Shown here: positions 26,191 to 34,332 of the stretch, piece by piece | Numbering within the stretch: position 1 is the first letter of the stretch | Layout: every line of letters starts with the position of its first letter | Source of the DNA: Verrucomicrobiales bacterium | GTDB lineage: Bacteria > Verrucomicrobiota > Verrucomicrobiia > Verrucomicrobiales > DEV007 | Direction of reading: 5' to 3' | Assembly (NCBI GenBank): GCA_029213195.1 | Contig: JARGNI010000043.1 | Coordinates: 1-49,257 of the forward strand | Length of the DNA: 49,257 nucleotides | Program-made: the position numbers and the translations under genes | The notes under the pieces: generated by a model | What the model was told of the DNA's origin: nothing | Seen by the model: the letters and a program-made list of their open reading frames with translations, nothing else | The model's database searches: none

Positions 26191-27717
26191 ATGAAACGGT
26201 GCCATTTCCCCCTTTTCATTCTCGCGTTCTTCTTCGGCTTCGAGGGGAATGTCGTGGGTGGAGAATTGCAACTCGCCAAGGTGTTTTCGGATCATGCCGT
26301 CCTCCAGAGGGACGCGCCGCTTCCGATCTGGGGGCGGGCGAAGCCGAACACGAAGGTTCAGGTGGAGTTTTCGGGTCAGAAGGCATCCACCATCTCGAAT
26401 GGTGAGGGTCGTTGGCGGCTCGAGTGGAAGCCATTGGATGCCGCTTCCGAGGGCCGGAACCTTACGGTCTCGAGCGGCGAAGAAACGATCGAAGTTTCCG
26501 ATCTTCTCGTCGGAGAAGTCTGGCTTGCGAGCGGCCAATCCAACATGCAGATGACGCTCGCATCGAGTGCGAAGAAGCTCGATCCAGTGGCACAAATTGT
26601 TTCCGACCCGGAGTCGAGGCCGATTCGAGTGCTGCGCATCGACGAGCCCGATTCCCCCGAACCTCTCGAAGATCTGGCCGGTGTGGTGCAGTGGCAGATC
26701 GACAACCCGGTGAATCGTTCCCGTCAGTCCGCGGTGGCTTACTTTTTCGCGAGAGAGCTGCAGGAACAGCTCGGAGTTCCTGTCGGAGTAATCGAAACTT
26801 CATGGGGCGGGAAGCCGATCGAGGGATTTATTCCGCGCGAGGGTTTCCAGGGGCATGAGGTGCTGGAGCGGGTTCTTGCCCAGGCTGACAAGGAGGATTT
26901 CGATTCCCTGGCCAAGAGCGAAGGGGGAGTGATCATTCGGAATACAGCCGGTCGTCCCGGACGGATTTTCCATGCTCGGATCGCCCCGGTTGCACCCTTC
27001 GCCATCGCTGGATTTCTCTGGTATCAGGGGGAATCCAACGCGGGAAAGGGGGAAGATCCTCGTTTTTACCGCCAGAAGATGGAGGCTCTCGTCGATGGTT
27101 GGCGAGCGACTTGGGGGAATCCCGAACTTCCCTTCTATTTTGTTCAGCTTCCTTCCTACAAGGACAGCGCGACAGGCTGGGTGCGGTTGCGGGAGGAGCA
27201 ACGGCTCAGTCTCGAGATCGAGAACACCGGGATGGCGGTGACGATCGATCTTCGCGACGAGGATATTCATCCTGCGAACAAGGTCGACGTGGGCAAGAGG
27301 CTTGCTGCGGTGGCTCTCGCAAAAACTTACCAGGAAGACATCCCCTTCTGTGGTCCCCTTTTTCTCACGGCAACGAGGGAGGGGAAGGCGATGCGGGTCA
27401 CCTTCGAGCATGCTGAGGGCGGTCTCTGGTTCGCGCGAAAGAACGGACTCGGCGAGCCGGTGGAATCCCGACTCGCGGATGAGGGGCACTTCGAACTCGC
27501 CGACGAGGAAGGCACCTGGCACCCGGCGTCCGCGAAAATCGAGGGCGGGGAACTCGTTGTTTTTAGCGAAGCGGTCGAGGAACCTGTCGCGGTTCGCTAC
27601 GCCTGCGAGGGGGATGCAGAAGGTGAATTGCTCTACAATCGAGAGGGCTTCCCGGCTTCACCCTTTTGCTCGGAGCTGCGGCTGCTGCCTTGGAAGCAGC
27701 AGCCAGCGGGGAACTAG
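26191..27717 (+). CDS. Sialate O-acetylesterase-like SGNH hydrolase
   Basis: Secreted carbohydrate esterase that removes O-acetyl groups from glycans. ATG 26191 yields a signal peptide (MKRCHFPLFILAFFFGFEGNVVGG), then an N-terminal beta-sandwich (~25-105, with SDHAVLQRDAPLPIWG). The SGNH domain contains the nucleophile in GQSNM (Ser117), the oxyanion-region SWGGKPIEGF, WYQGESNAG, and the DIHP block with catalytic Asp358/His360. A C-terminal beta domain follows. At 508 residues it fits the SASA family. It probably acts with neighbouring sulfatases on acetylated, sulfated polysaccharides. It converges on the FAS1 gene with a 7-bp gap, and a hairpin lies inside its last codons. Confidence 0.92.
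   Translation: MKRCHFPLFILAFFFGFEGNVVGGELQLAKVFSDHAVLQRDAPLPIWGRAKPNTKVQVEFSGQKASTISNGEGRWRLEWKPLDAASEGRNLTVSSGEETIEVSDLLVGEVWLASGQSNMQMTLASSAKKLDPVAQIVSDPESRPIRVLRIDEPDSPEPLEDLAGVVQWQIDNPVNRSRQSAVAYFFARELQEQLGVPVGVIETSWGGKPIEGFIPREGFQGHEVLERVLAQADKEDFDSLAKSEGGVIIRNTAGRPGRIFHARIAPVAPFAIAGFLWYQGESNAGKGEDPRFYRQKMEALVDGWRATWGNPELPFYFVQLPSYKDSATGWVRLREEQRLSLEIENTGMAVTIDLRDEDIHPANKVDVGKRLAAVALAKTYQEDIPFCGPLFLTATREGKAMRVTFEHAEGGLWFARKNGLGEPVESRLADEGHFELADEEGTWHPASAKIEGGELVVFSEAVEEPVAVRYACEGDAEGELLYNREGFPASPFCSELRLLPWKQQPAGN
27680..27704. terminator. Terminator-like hairpin inside a gene end
   Basis: GGCTGCTGC, a 7-base loop (CTTGGAA) and GCAGCAGCC make a perfect 9-bp stem. It is coded within the last dozen codons of the sialate esterase and lies 20 bp from the convergent FAS1 gene stop. 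With only 7 bp between the two stops there is no other room for a terminator, so this hairpin may act for both genes. Confidence 0.4.
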
Positions 27718-27724
27718 AACCGGT

Positions 27725-29533
27725 CTAGGCGTCGGTCGAAGAAAGGCTGTGCATCATGCGGTCCAGGGTGTGGCGGTAAAGCCAGGCCCGTCGATTCTCG
27801 TCCATGTGCTTTCCGGTTTGAGCGACCTTCTGCAAGATGGCGCGGGTCTTCGAGTCGAGCTTGGAGTTCTTCGAGAGAGCCATGAGACAGTTTTCGTAGA
27901 TGTCGGCGCACTCCTCGATTTTCCCGCTGTTGTAGAGAGGGACGCCGCGATCGATTGCGGCGGTGATCAAGTCAGCCGCGTTCATGTCTTCGACACTCGA
28001 ACTGAACTTGGAGTCTCCGTCTTTCTCGCAATCGGATTCACAGTCGCTGTCGGACTTGAATCCATCGCTCTTGGGGAACCCGATGACGGAACTGATGACA
28101 TGGATGGTTCCATTTCCGGCATCGATTCCCGTGGTTCTGATGACCGAACCGTTGACGGTGAAGAGTCCTTTCTCGATCGCAAAACCGAGCTTTTTCCCGC
28201 TGAGCGCTTCCGCCGATCCGGCATTGAGCGCGTCACCTGCGGAGACGTTTCCGGGAACCACGTGGCTCGTGAGAAGATCGACCAGTTTCTTGCGGTTTTC
28301 CTTCTTGAGAAGGTTTTCCACGGTGCCCTTGGGCAGAGCGGCAAAAGCTTCGTCGGTCGGCGCAAATACCGTCAACGGTTTGTCGCCTTCCAGCGCCGAA
28401 CTGAGTCCAGCAGCCTCGAGAGCGGCAAGAACAGTGGTGAAGCCTCCGGCCTTTTCGGCCGTGGTCAGGAGAGTCTGTCGCTTCGGCTGGGGAAGGAGAA
28501 CGGAATCGATCACGTGAATCACCCCATTCGGGGACGTCACGTCGGCATCGATCAAAGAGGCTTCATTGACCATCACTTTTCCTTCCTGGAAAGCAATCTT
28601 CAAAGGATCGCCTTGGAGAGTCGCGACGGTTCCTGCCTGCAAGGCATCGCCCAGCTTGTTGTTCCCGGCCACGACGTGGTAGGTCAGAATATCGACCAGC
28701 TTTTCCTTGTTCTCGGGCTGCAGGAGGGACTTGAGATCTTTCTCGGGTATCTTGGAGAAAGCCTCATCGGTGGGAGCAAAAACGGTCAGCGGGTCCTTTC
28801 CCTGGAGCGCGCCGATCAGGTCGGCCTTGGTCAGTGCGGTTGCCAGCGTCTGGAAGCGACCGTCCGCCAGAACCGTGTCGACGAGAGTTTTCGGGGAATC
28901 GGATTCCTTCTTTGTCAGGCTGCCCTGCCCTTTACCGTAGGTGCGAATCCAGTCAATCTCGAGCCGGAAGGGGGCCTCTTTCTTGTCGCCGAGGAGGATT
29001 CCGACCCGCTTGATCTTGGAAGGATCAAACTTGAGATCCTTCAGCTCGCGACCACGGAAGCTCCCGGTGAACTCGGAAAAGGGCACTTTGATTTCTTTCC
29101 ATTCTCCCGCCGTAGTTTCGAAAGAGGCCGAGAAAGAGGCTTCCATCGAGCGGTAGGTCGCATCGGTGGCGAGCCGAACATCATAGGTCCGCCCATCGCC
29201 TTTGACTCGAAGCAGGATACCGAGATCACTGCTCAGATCGAGATTGACGTTCTTGCTTCGGAAGGTGGTGAAGCCGCCGTTGTTCTTCAGCGAAAGGTCA
29301 CCGGAGAAAACGAGGATCCCATCGTCGACTTGGACGTTGCCCTTGGAAAGACCACCCATGACGCCGTCGTTCGTGATCTGCCAGCCGAACTTGTCGGACT
29401 CTTTCTCCTCGAATTCCGTGATGCTTTGGCCTCGCCAGGACCCTGGGGCCGATTCTTTTTGCGCCAGGAGAGGCGTTGCCGAGAAGAGCATCACAGTCGA
29501 TGCAATAAAGGAGGTGATCGCTGGAGTTTTCAT
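27725..29533 (-). CDS. CIA30-domain protein with two fasciclin (FAS1) domains
   Basis: Secreted 602-residue protein. From ATG 29533 there is a signal peptide (MKTPAITSFIASTVMLFSATPLLAQ). Residues ~30-205 form a CIA30/NDUFAF1-type beta-sandwich (WQITNDGVMGGLS, FSGDLSLKNNGGFTTFR, KRVGILLGDK, FRLEIDWI), and then two FAS1 domains each carry the TVFAPTDEAF signature with NGVIHVID or NGTIHVIS closings. The last ~90 residues contain a short Cys-Asp-Ser region (SDCESDCEKDGDS) and a helical segment I cannot name. FAS1 domains mediate cell adhesion or matrix binding. The alternative start at 29575 adds 14 residues before the signal. Convergent with the esterase and divergent from the CPBP protease gene. 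Confidence 0.9.
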   Translation of the reverse strand: MKTPAITSFIASTVMLFSATPLLAQKESAPGSWRGQSITEFEEKESDKFGWQITNDGVMGGLSKGNVQVDDGILVFSGDLSLKNNGGFTTFRSKNVNLDLSSDLGILLRVKGDGRTYDVRLATDATYRSMEASFSASFETTAGEWKEIKVPFSEFTGSFRGRELKDLKFDPSKIKRVGILLGDKKEAPFRLEIDWIRTYGKGQGSLTKKESDSPKTLVDTVLADGRFQTLATALTKADLIGALQGKDPLTVFAPTDEAFSKIPEKDLKSLLQPENKEKLVDILTYHVVAGNNKLGDALQAGTVATLQGDPLKIAFQEGKVMVNEASLIDADVTSPNGVIHVIDSVLLPQPKRQTLLTTAEKAGGFTTVLAALEAAGLSSALEGDKPLTVFAPTDEAFAALPKGTVENLLKKENRKKLVDLLTSHVVPGNVSAGDALNAGSAEALSGKKLGFAIEKGLFTVNGSVIRTTGIDAGNGTIHVISSVIGFPKSDGFKSDSDCESDCEKDGDSKFSSSVEDMNAADLITAAIDRGVPLYNSGKIEECADIYENCLMALSKNSKLDSKTRAILQKVAQTGKHMDENRRAWLYRHTLDRMMHSLSSTDA

Positions 29534-29674
29534 CCCGAATACTACGTAGCGAAAAGAAATGAGGATGGATTTCATCTTTCCTCGGAAAAAAGCGAAAGGG
29601 AACCGGATTACAAAAAATATAAATTTTGTGGAAAATCCGATGATATTTCACCCGGGAAGTCGTATGGTTTCGCC

Positions 29675-31282
29675 GTGCAGAAAACAAAGCGATTCACAAT
29701 TTGCGGTCTGGGGATCTGGCTTCTTGGCTCGATCTCGATCGGATGGGCGCAGGACGAGCCGGAGAAAAGCGAGATCGGATTCACGATTCAGAGCGGATCG
29801 GACCGATCCCTGGATTGGGGAGTGAAATTCCCGAAAGGGGAGCAAAGGGATCTCTCCGAGCAGGAAGAAGAGCAACTTTTCAAGACGACGATTTTCCCCC
29901 GGGTTCTCCGCGATGCCAACGAAGGAAAGGAACCCGAAGTCTGGCAGATCGGATTTTTCTACCTCGACGGAAAAGGAACGGAGGCCGATTTGCAGAAGGC
30001 GGAGGCAGCCTTCCGGAAGGGGATGGACATCGGTCGACCCGATGGGCTGCTCTTTCTCGGAGACTACTTCCAGGAGCAGGGTATCGCGGCTCGCGAGAAT
30101 CCCCAAGAGCGTGATGAGAACTTTGCCCGGGCCGAGGAGATCTATCGGGAGGTCCTGGCAGAAGGTTTTGCGGTGGGCTCGCGTTATGCGATTCCACTGG
30201 CGTCGGCCTACCTCTTCGGTTGGTATGAATTGGAACCCGATGCGGAAAAGGCCGATTCGATTCTCCAAGCCGTCGAGGCGGCGGCACCTGAGGATCCGTC
30301 CACCTTGTTCTGGCGAGCCAAGGTCTTTATCGAGCAGAAGCGTTTCTCGGAAGCCTTCGACTATGCCGAGCGAGCTCAGAACGGATTTGGTGCGATGGAG
30401 CAGCGGAGCGAGAAGGATGACCAGGAGCTCAAGCATTCTCGCGCCGTCAAGATCACTGCTGCCGTCCTTGGCGGGGAGGTCTCCAAAATCGATCCGGATG
30501 AATTCCTCCAGATCAGCAAGGAGTCCCTCGGACTGACGGGAAGAATGGCCTGGAGCGTTCCGGTGATTCTGCTCGGGATTCTTCTTTTCCTCCTCTGGCG
30601 GACGAAAAAGAAGTGGGCGTCAGACGACGTGCCTGGCTTGCGATTGAGCATCATCTGGATCTCGGCAGCGGTGCTGGCTGCGGGGATCGGATTCAATATT
30701 CGTCTCCCAGGTCTCGACAATGGTCTCGGCCACTGGATCGGCGCGATCCTCGTCACCGTGATCACGCTCGTGGCGATGTCCATTGCGGGATGGGGGCGCT
30801 ACTTCGGAAGCGACCCTCTCTATCGTGGAGTCAAACCGATCTTCGTGGGACTCGGAATCATTGTCGTCGGGATCGTCGGTATGCAGCTGATCGCGGCGGG
30901 GTATGGCAAGCTCTACGAACTCGTCCTCGGGAAAGGTCTCGATCAACAGCTCGTCAGCTTGTTTCTCAAGAACGAGACGATTCTGGGAATGTTAGGCACA
31001 CTCGTGATCGTGGGGATCGCGATCCCGTTCTACGAAGAAGTATTCTTTCGAGGGTTTCTCTACGATGCCCTCGAGAAGCGCTGGAGCACGAAGGTGGCCT
31101 TGATCGTGAGCTCGGTTGGATTTGCGATCGTGCATGGGATTACATTTTTCGTCCCCCTGCTCTTTCTCTCCTTCGCTCTCGGATGGCTGAGGATGAGGAA
31201 CGGGAATCTGCGAATGTGTTTCTTTCTTCACGCCGCGAACAATTCGTTTGCCGTCCTCGTGGGGCATTTTTCCGGCAGTTGA
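29675..31282 (+). CDS. Sel1/TPR-like CPBP intramembrane protease
   Basis: The start is GTG 29675 (VQKTKRFTICGLGIWLLGSISIGWAQ, a signal sequence); the frame is open far upstream but overlaps the antisense FAS1 gene. Residues ~60-260 hold helical repeat segments of Sel1/TPR kind (GFFYLDGKGTEADLQKAEAAFRKG, LFLGDYF, AEEIYREVLAEG). Transmembrane helices begin at ~292. The C-terminal CPBP (Abi/CAAX-protease-like) domain has its three motifs: EEVFFRGF (Glu454, Glu455, Arg459), FAIVHG (His487) and HAANN (His519, Asn523). Bacterial members are membrane glutamyl-type proteases with few known substrates. 535 residues, divergent from the FAS1 gene. Its stop overlaps a possible TTG start at 31279. Confidence 0.85.
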   Translation: MQKTKRFTICGLGIWLLGSISIGWAQDEPEKSEIGFTIQSGSDRSLDWGVKFPKGEQRDLSEQEEEQLFKTTIFPRVLRDANEGKEPEVWQIGFFYLDGKGTEADLQKAEAAFRKGMDIGRPDGLLFLGDYFQEQGIAARENPQERDENFARAEEIYREVLAEGFAVGSRYAIPLASAYLFGWYELEPDAEKADSILQAVEAAAPEDPSTLFWRAKVFIEQKRFSEAFDYAERAQNGFGAMEQRSEKDDQELKHSRAVKITAAVLGGEVSKIDPDEFLQISKESLGLTGRMAWSVPVILLGILLFLLWRTKKKWASDDVPGLRLSIIWISAAVLAAGIGFNIRLPGLDNGLGHWIGAILVTVITLVAMSIAGWGRYFGSDPLYRGVKPIFVGLGIIVVGIVGMQLIAAGYGKLYELVLGKGLDQQLVSLFLKNETILGMLGTLVIVGIAIPFYEEVFFRGFLYDALEKRWSTKVALIVSSVGFAIVHGITFFVPLLFLSFALGWLRMRNGNLRMCFFLHAANNSFAVLVGHFSGS

Positions 31283-31839
31283 AGAGACCGGAATCGAAAG
31301 CTTTCAGTCTCTCGGTTCCCGCCCTGGGCCAGACCATTCCGATATGGGGAGGGGGAGGCGACGGGTACGATCGCTTGAGCAGCTATTCCAGCTCGAGCTG
31401 CGGTTCGAGTTCGTATGGATCGCGTAGTCTCTACTCGAGCTATCGCCCGACGACGAGTTCCTCGTTTTCCAGCAACTGGGGAAGATCAAACAGCTCCTAT
31501 CTCTCTTCCTACTTTGCTTCAGCAAATGCGAAAAAGGCATTGTCCACGAGCCGTTTCCAAAGTGCCGCCTCTCGCACCTCTTTTCTTCCTTCCACCAAGA
31601 TCACCTGTGGGGTCGACCGGAGCTTGCTCCAGAAAGACGAGGAGGAAGAAGAAGATGAACTCGCCGAGGAACTGGCCCGCCTCTTCGACGGCGATCTCGA
31701 TGAGGAGGAAGAAGAGGAGAAAGCGTTCCCGAACCCATTCCATCCCCAGGGTTTGTGGATCGAACCGAAAGCCGAGGCAAGCTATCCTTCCTCTGGTTCC
31801 TATCACGGTGGTACCTTTGGAGGTTTCAGCGGCAGCTAG
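31279..31839 (+). CDS. Possible low-complexity Ser/acidic protein, coupled to protease
   Basis: Unrecognised. The reading frame starts with TTG overlapping the stop of the CPBP gene (TTGA) and encodes 186 residues. After a short N-terminus (SVPALGQTIPIWGGGGDGYD) comes a Ser/Tyr-rich stretch (~30-85), a basic linker, a strongly acidic part with runs of glutamate (DEEEEEDELAEELARLFDGD), and a Gly/Ser tail (HGGTFGGFSGS). Codon-level composition favours this frame over the arginine-rich alternatives in the other frames. No ATG start and no clear ribosome site are visible, so translation would need coupling to the protease or a -1 frameshift from it. A genuine terminator follows at 31874. Existence moderately likely. 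Confidence 0.45.
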   Translation: MKRPESKAFSLSVPALGQTIPIWGGGGDGYDRLSSYSSSSCGSSSYGSRSLYSSYRPTTSSSFSSNWGRSNSSYLSSYFASANAKKALSTSRFQSAASRTSFLPSTKITCGVDRSLLQKDEEEEEDELAEELARLFDGDLDEEEEEEKAFPNPFHPQGLWIEPKAEASYPSSGSYHGGTFGGFSGS

Positions 31840-31873
31840 TTGATGGGCGACGGATTGCCTATCCGAATCCGAG

Positions 31874-31903
31874 ACCGGCCGGGAGAAATTCCTGGCCGGT
31901 TTT
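31874..31903 (+). terminator. Rho-independent terminator
   Basis: ACCGGCCGGGA (31874-31884), loop GAAAT and TCCTGGCCGGT (31890-31900) make an 11-bp stem with one G-U pair, followed by TTT at 31901-31903. It ends the CPBP protease and Ser/acidic unit. Confidence 0.75.
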
Positions 31904-31936
31904 CTGGCTTCGCCCCACCTGTTCTCCTGGAACTGA

Positions 31937-32452
31937 ATGGCACGGGTCCTCGACTCTCTCGGTGCGCTTCTCCTTTCCTTTCTCGCTGTCGGAGAGCAGA
32001 GTAAGGAAGTTATGGGTGCATTTCTTACCTACTATCTGCGGTTGCCATGGTCGCTGAAACTTTCCTGGGGATTGCTCTGGGTAAGCGTGATGACCCTGGC
32101 TTTTGGCTACTTTCTTTCTCTCGCCGTGTGGAGCTGGTTCGGTCTCGCCTGCCTCGTCCTGGGATACGCGTGGGCGCTCCTCGATCTGTCAGGAAGAAAA
32201 GCGATGAGAGAGGTGGCGGCTCCCTTCTATGTGGGACTCGTCACATCTCCCATGATGGCCCTTTTCCCCGGCCTGCTTCTTCTCGTCCTGGCCGGAGTGG
32301 TCTGGGTGGTCCGGTCCTATCCGGATGACTTTTCCCTGGGCCAGGCTCTGCGGCTCCTCCATTTCGTCGGGATCCTCGTGGCGTTCGCCCTGGTCAGCGG
32401 GATCGGTTCAATCGCCCTGCGTTCGCAAGACACTACGGAAGGGGACGAGTGA
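31937..32452 (+). CDS. Small polytopic membrane protein, unknown function
   Basis: I do not recognise the family. 171 residues with about four hydrophobic helices: ~38-55 (LKLSWGLLWVSVMTLAFGYF), ~57-83, ~99-124 (MMALFPGLLLLVLAGVVWVV) and ~140-160 (LLHFVGILVAFALVSGI). The short C-terminal tail is charged (RSQDTTEGDE). It stands alone between a terminator at 31874 and a convergent hairpin at 32462. No catalytic motif is visible. Confidence 0.7.
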   Translation: MARVLDSLGALLLSFLAVGEQSKEVMGAFLTYYLRLPWSLKLSWGLLWVSVMTLAFGYFLSLAVWSWFGLACLVLGYAWALLDLSGRKAMREVAAPFYVGLVTSPMMALFPGLLLLVLAGVVWVVRSYPDDFSLGQALRLLHFVGILVAFALVSGIGSIALRSQDTTEGDE

Positions 32453-32461
32453 GAAACCAAG

Positions 32462-32494
32462 AAGGCCGCTTCGATCCGGAGATCGAGCGGCCTT
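32462..32494. terminator. Bidirectional terminator
   Basis: AAGGCCGCTTCGATC pairs with GATCGAGCGGCCTT across a CGGA loop: a 14-bp stem with a single bulged T. It is placed between the convergent stops of the membrane protein (32452) and the stomatin-like gene (32517). Confidence 0.75.
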
Positions 32495-32516
32495 CATCGT
32501 CAGGCTGAGAGCGTAA

Positions 32517-33467
32517 TCAGCGCTTCGGAATCGGTGGGGTCGAGGGAGACGGATTGTTCGTCTCGTCGAGTACCTTCGCCAATCCGGCCACCATTCCACC
32601 GACATCGGCGAGGTTGTTGGGGATGATGAGGGTGTTGTTCGTCTTCGCGAGGTTTCCGAACTGATCCACATATTGTTCCGCAATTCGCAGATTCACCGCC
32701 TGGCTGCCTCCGGGGCTTTCAATGGCGTCAGCGATCTGCCGGATTCCTTGAGCCGTTGCGGTGGCGAGGAGTTCGATCTCCCGGGCTTTACCCTCGGCCT
32801 CGTTGACTTGCTTGTCCCGAATCGCCTCGGACTGCTTGATCACTTCCTGCTTCTCACCTTCGGCGACGTTGATCTTCGCCTCTCGCTCACCTTCCGATTC
32901 TGCGATGACGGCACGACGCTCTCGCTCGGCACGCATCTGCTTCTCGAGAGCATCCCGGACGCTCTGGGGTGGAGCGATGTTCGCGATCTCGTATCGGGTG
33001 ATCTTGAGACCCCAGGGCTCGGAAGCCTTGTCGAGGGCCAGGATGATGTTTGCGTTGATCGTATCTCGCTCCTCGAAGGTGCGGTCGAGTTCGAGTTTAC
33101 CGATTTCGGAACGCAGGGTGGTCTGAGCGAGCTGGGTCGAAGCATAGAGGTAGTCTTCGATTCCATAACTGGCTTTCTTGGCATCGAGAACCTGGAGGTA
33201 GAGAACTCCATCGATCTCGATCGCAATGTTGTCCTGGGTGATACACATCTGGGAGGGCACATCGACCGCGATCTCCTTGAGCGAGTGTCGGTAGGCAATC
33301 TTGTCGAGAAAGGGGAGGAGGATGTGAAATCCGGCTTCGAGAGTGCGGCTGTATTTTCCGAGGCGCTCGACTACATAGGCCTTCCTCTGGGGCACGACCT
33401 GTGCGGTCTTGACCAGGGTGATGATGATGAGCAGGACGACTCCTGCGCCGATGATAATCTCTGTCAT
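32517..33467 (-). CDS. SPFH/stomatin-like protein (QmcA family)
   Basis: Membrane-anchored protein of the band 7 family, thought to scaffold membrane microdomains and modulate proteases. One N-terminal transmembrane helix (EIIIGAGVVLLIIITLVK) precedes an SPFH domain (VVPQRKAYVVERLGKYSRTLEAGFHILLPFLDKI, VPSQMCITQDNIAIEIDGVLYLQV) and a long charged coiled coil (~170-245, RAERERRAVIAESEGEREAKINVAEGEKQEVIKQ), with a proline-rich tail. 316 residues, typical of the YbbK/QmcA group. It follows an NfeD-like gene by 58 bp on the same strand, the classical nfeD-stomatin operon. Confidence 0.93.
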   Translation of the reverse strand: MTEIIIGAGVVLLIIITLVKTAQVVPQRKAYVVERLGKYSRTLEAGFHILLPFLDKIAYRHSLKEIAVDVPSQMCITQDNIAIEIDGVLYLQVLDAKKASYGIEDYLYASTQLAQTTLRSEIGKLELDRTFEERDTINANIILALDKASEPWGLKITRYEIANIAPPQSVRDALEKQMRAERERRAVIAESEGEREAKINVAEGEKQEVIKQSEAIRDKQVNEAEGKAREIELLATATAQGIRQIADAIESPGGSQAVNLRIAEQYVDQFGNLAKTNNTLIIPNNLADVGGMVAGLAKVLDETNNPSPSTPPIPKR

Positions 33468-33525
33468 AGGTCTTTGGTTCTTTCTAGGTTAGGGGTGAAT
33501 AGAGGGGGAGGAGGAAAGATTGGGA

Positions 33526-33960
33526 TCAGCTGCGTGGAGCAACTTCGAGGGTGATGTTGTCGCGAGCGGTCACGACAGCTTGAGACCCTTCTTCCAGGGC
33601 CACTTCGGATGTGGCCTTCCATCGGGCTCCCTTTAGTTCGACAAGACCGAAGTCGCCAGCATCGATCGCCGAGACCACCGTCACGATTTTTCCGACAAAC
33701 TCTTCGTCGATGTCTCCGTTCTCGGAGGATTCCTTTCCGGAAAACCAGCCTTTGACGAATCGTCTTGCTCCGAACACGAGAACGATCGAGGTGATCCCGA
33801 AAATCCAGAGCTGAACGCTGAACGAGTCGACACCGATCCAATCGAGGATGGCGACGAGCCAGGCGGCTACCCCGATAAAAACGAGAATGACTCCGGGCAC
33901 GGCCAGTTCAGCAAGAACGAGTCCCAGACCAACGAGAAACCAAATCAATGCGGTATCCAT
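33526..33960 (-). CDS. NfeD-like membrane protein
   Basis: Short NfeD family member (144 residues, lacking the ClpP-like protease domain of the long form). Two or three hydrophobic helices fill ~5-60 (LIWFLVGLGLVLAELAVPGVILVFIGVAAWLVA, LWIFGITSIVLVFG), and the C-terminal OB-like domain (~88-142) contains GKIVTVVSAI, GLVELKGARWKATSE and VEEGSQAVVT-like sequence. It is the partner of the downstream stomatin-like protein and probably modulates its membrane assembly. Start ATG at 33960. Confidence 0.9.
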   Translation of the reverse strand: MDTALIWFLVGLGLVLAELAVPGVILVFIGVAAWLVAILDWIGVDSFSVQLWIFGITSIVLVFGARRFVKGWFSGKESSENGDIDEEFVGKIVTVVSAIDAGDFGLVELKGARWKATSEVALEEGSQAVVTARDNITLEVAPRS

Positions 33961-34332
33961 GTCGCCTATCGTGCGTCATGAAGGAACCACTGGCGATTGC
34001 AAAAAGATCTTTCGTTTGGAATGGGAGGGACATCGGCGGCACGAACGTTTTTGTGAACGAAGCCGCGATAAGAGACCGTTTGAGCTGAGCAGGAGCAAAG
34101 GAATCCGTTGGGATCAGGGAGCCCAGATTCCCTATGAGAAAAGCGCTTCCCAGTGGCTATCGAGAAGACGTCTCGATAGAGAGCCGGAGGGTAGCCTGTG
34201 TCCTTCTCCTTCGAAATAGCATCTGTTTTCGAGGCTGGACTGCAAAACACATGTTTGGAAAACGCCAGTCGTTTTTTGGAACGTGTCAGGCGCAATCAGG
34301 TTTCGAAAAAGAATTTGTGAACGAAGCCTTCC
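33961..34332. other. Gene-free stretch with hairpin and repeat remnants
   Basis: No convincing reading frame. It holds a perfect 9-bp hairpin at 34157-34179 (CTATCGAGA, loop AGACG, TCTCGATAG), a 12-base remnant of the dispersed palindromic repeat (GGAGGGACATCG, 34024-34035) and a 15-base direct repeat, TTTGTGAACGAAGCC, at 34050-34064 and again at 34314-34328, the second copy just ahead of the next gene. Promoters for the divergent neighbours must lie here, but no consensus is convincing. Confidence 0.5.

Noticed and set aside
25266..26279. Upstream extension of the minus-strand sulfatase frame beyond 25265
   Set aside because: The signal peptide starts at 25265; the extension is antisense to the SYLF gene and lacks domain character.
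27302..29674. Upstream extension of the CPBP protease frame by about 790 codons
   Set aside because: It is antisense to the FAS1 gene, whose two TVFAPTDEAF motifs and signal peptide are clear; a signal sequence marks the real start at GTG 29675.
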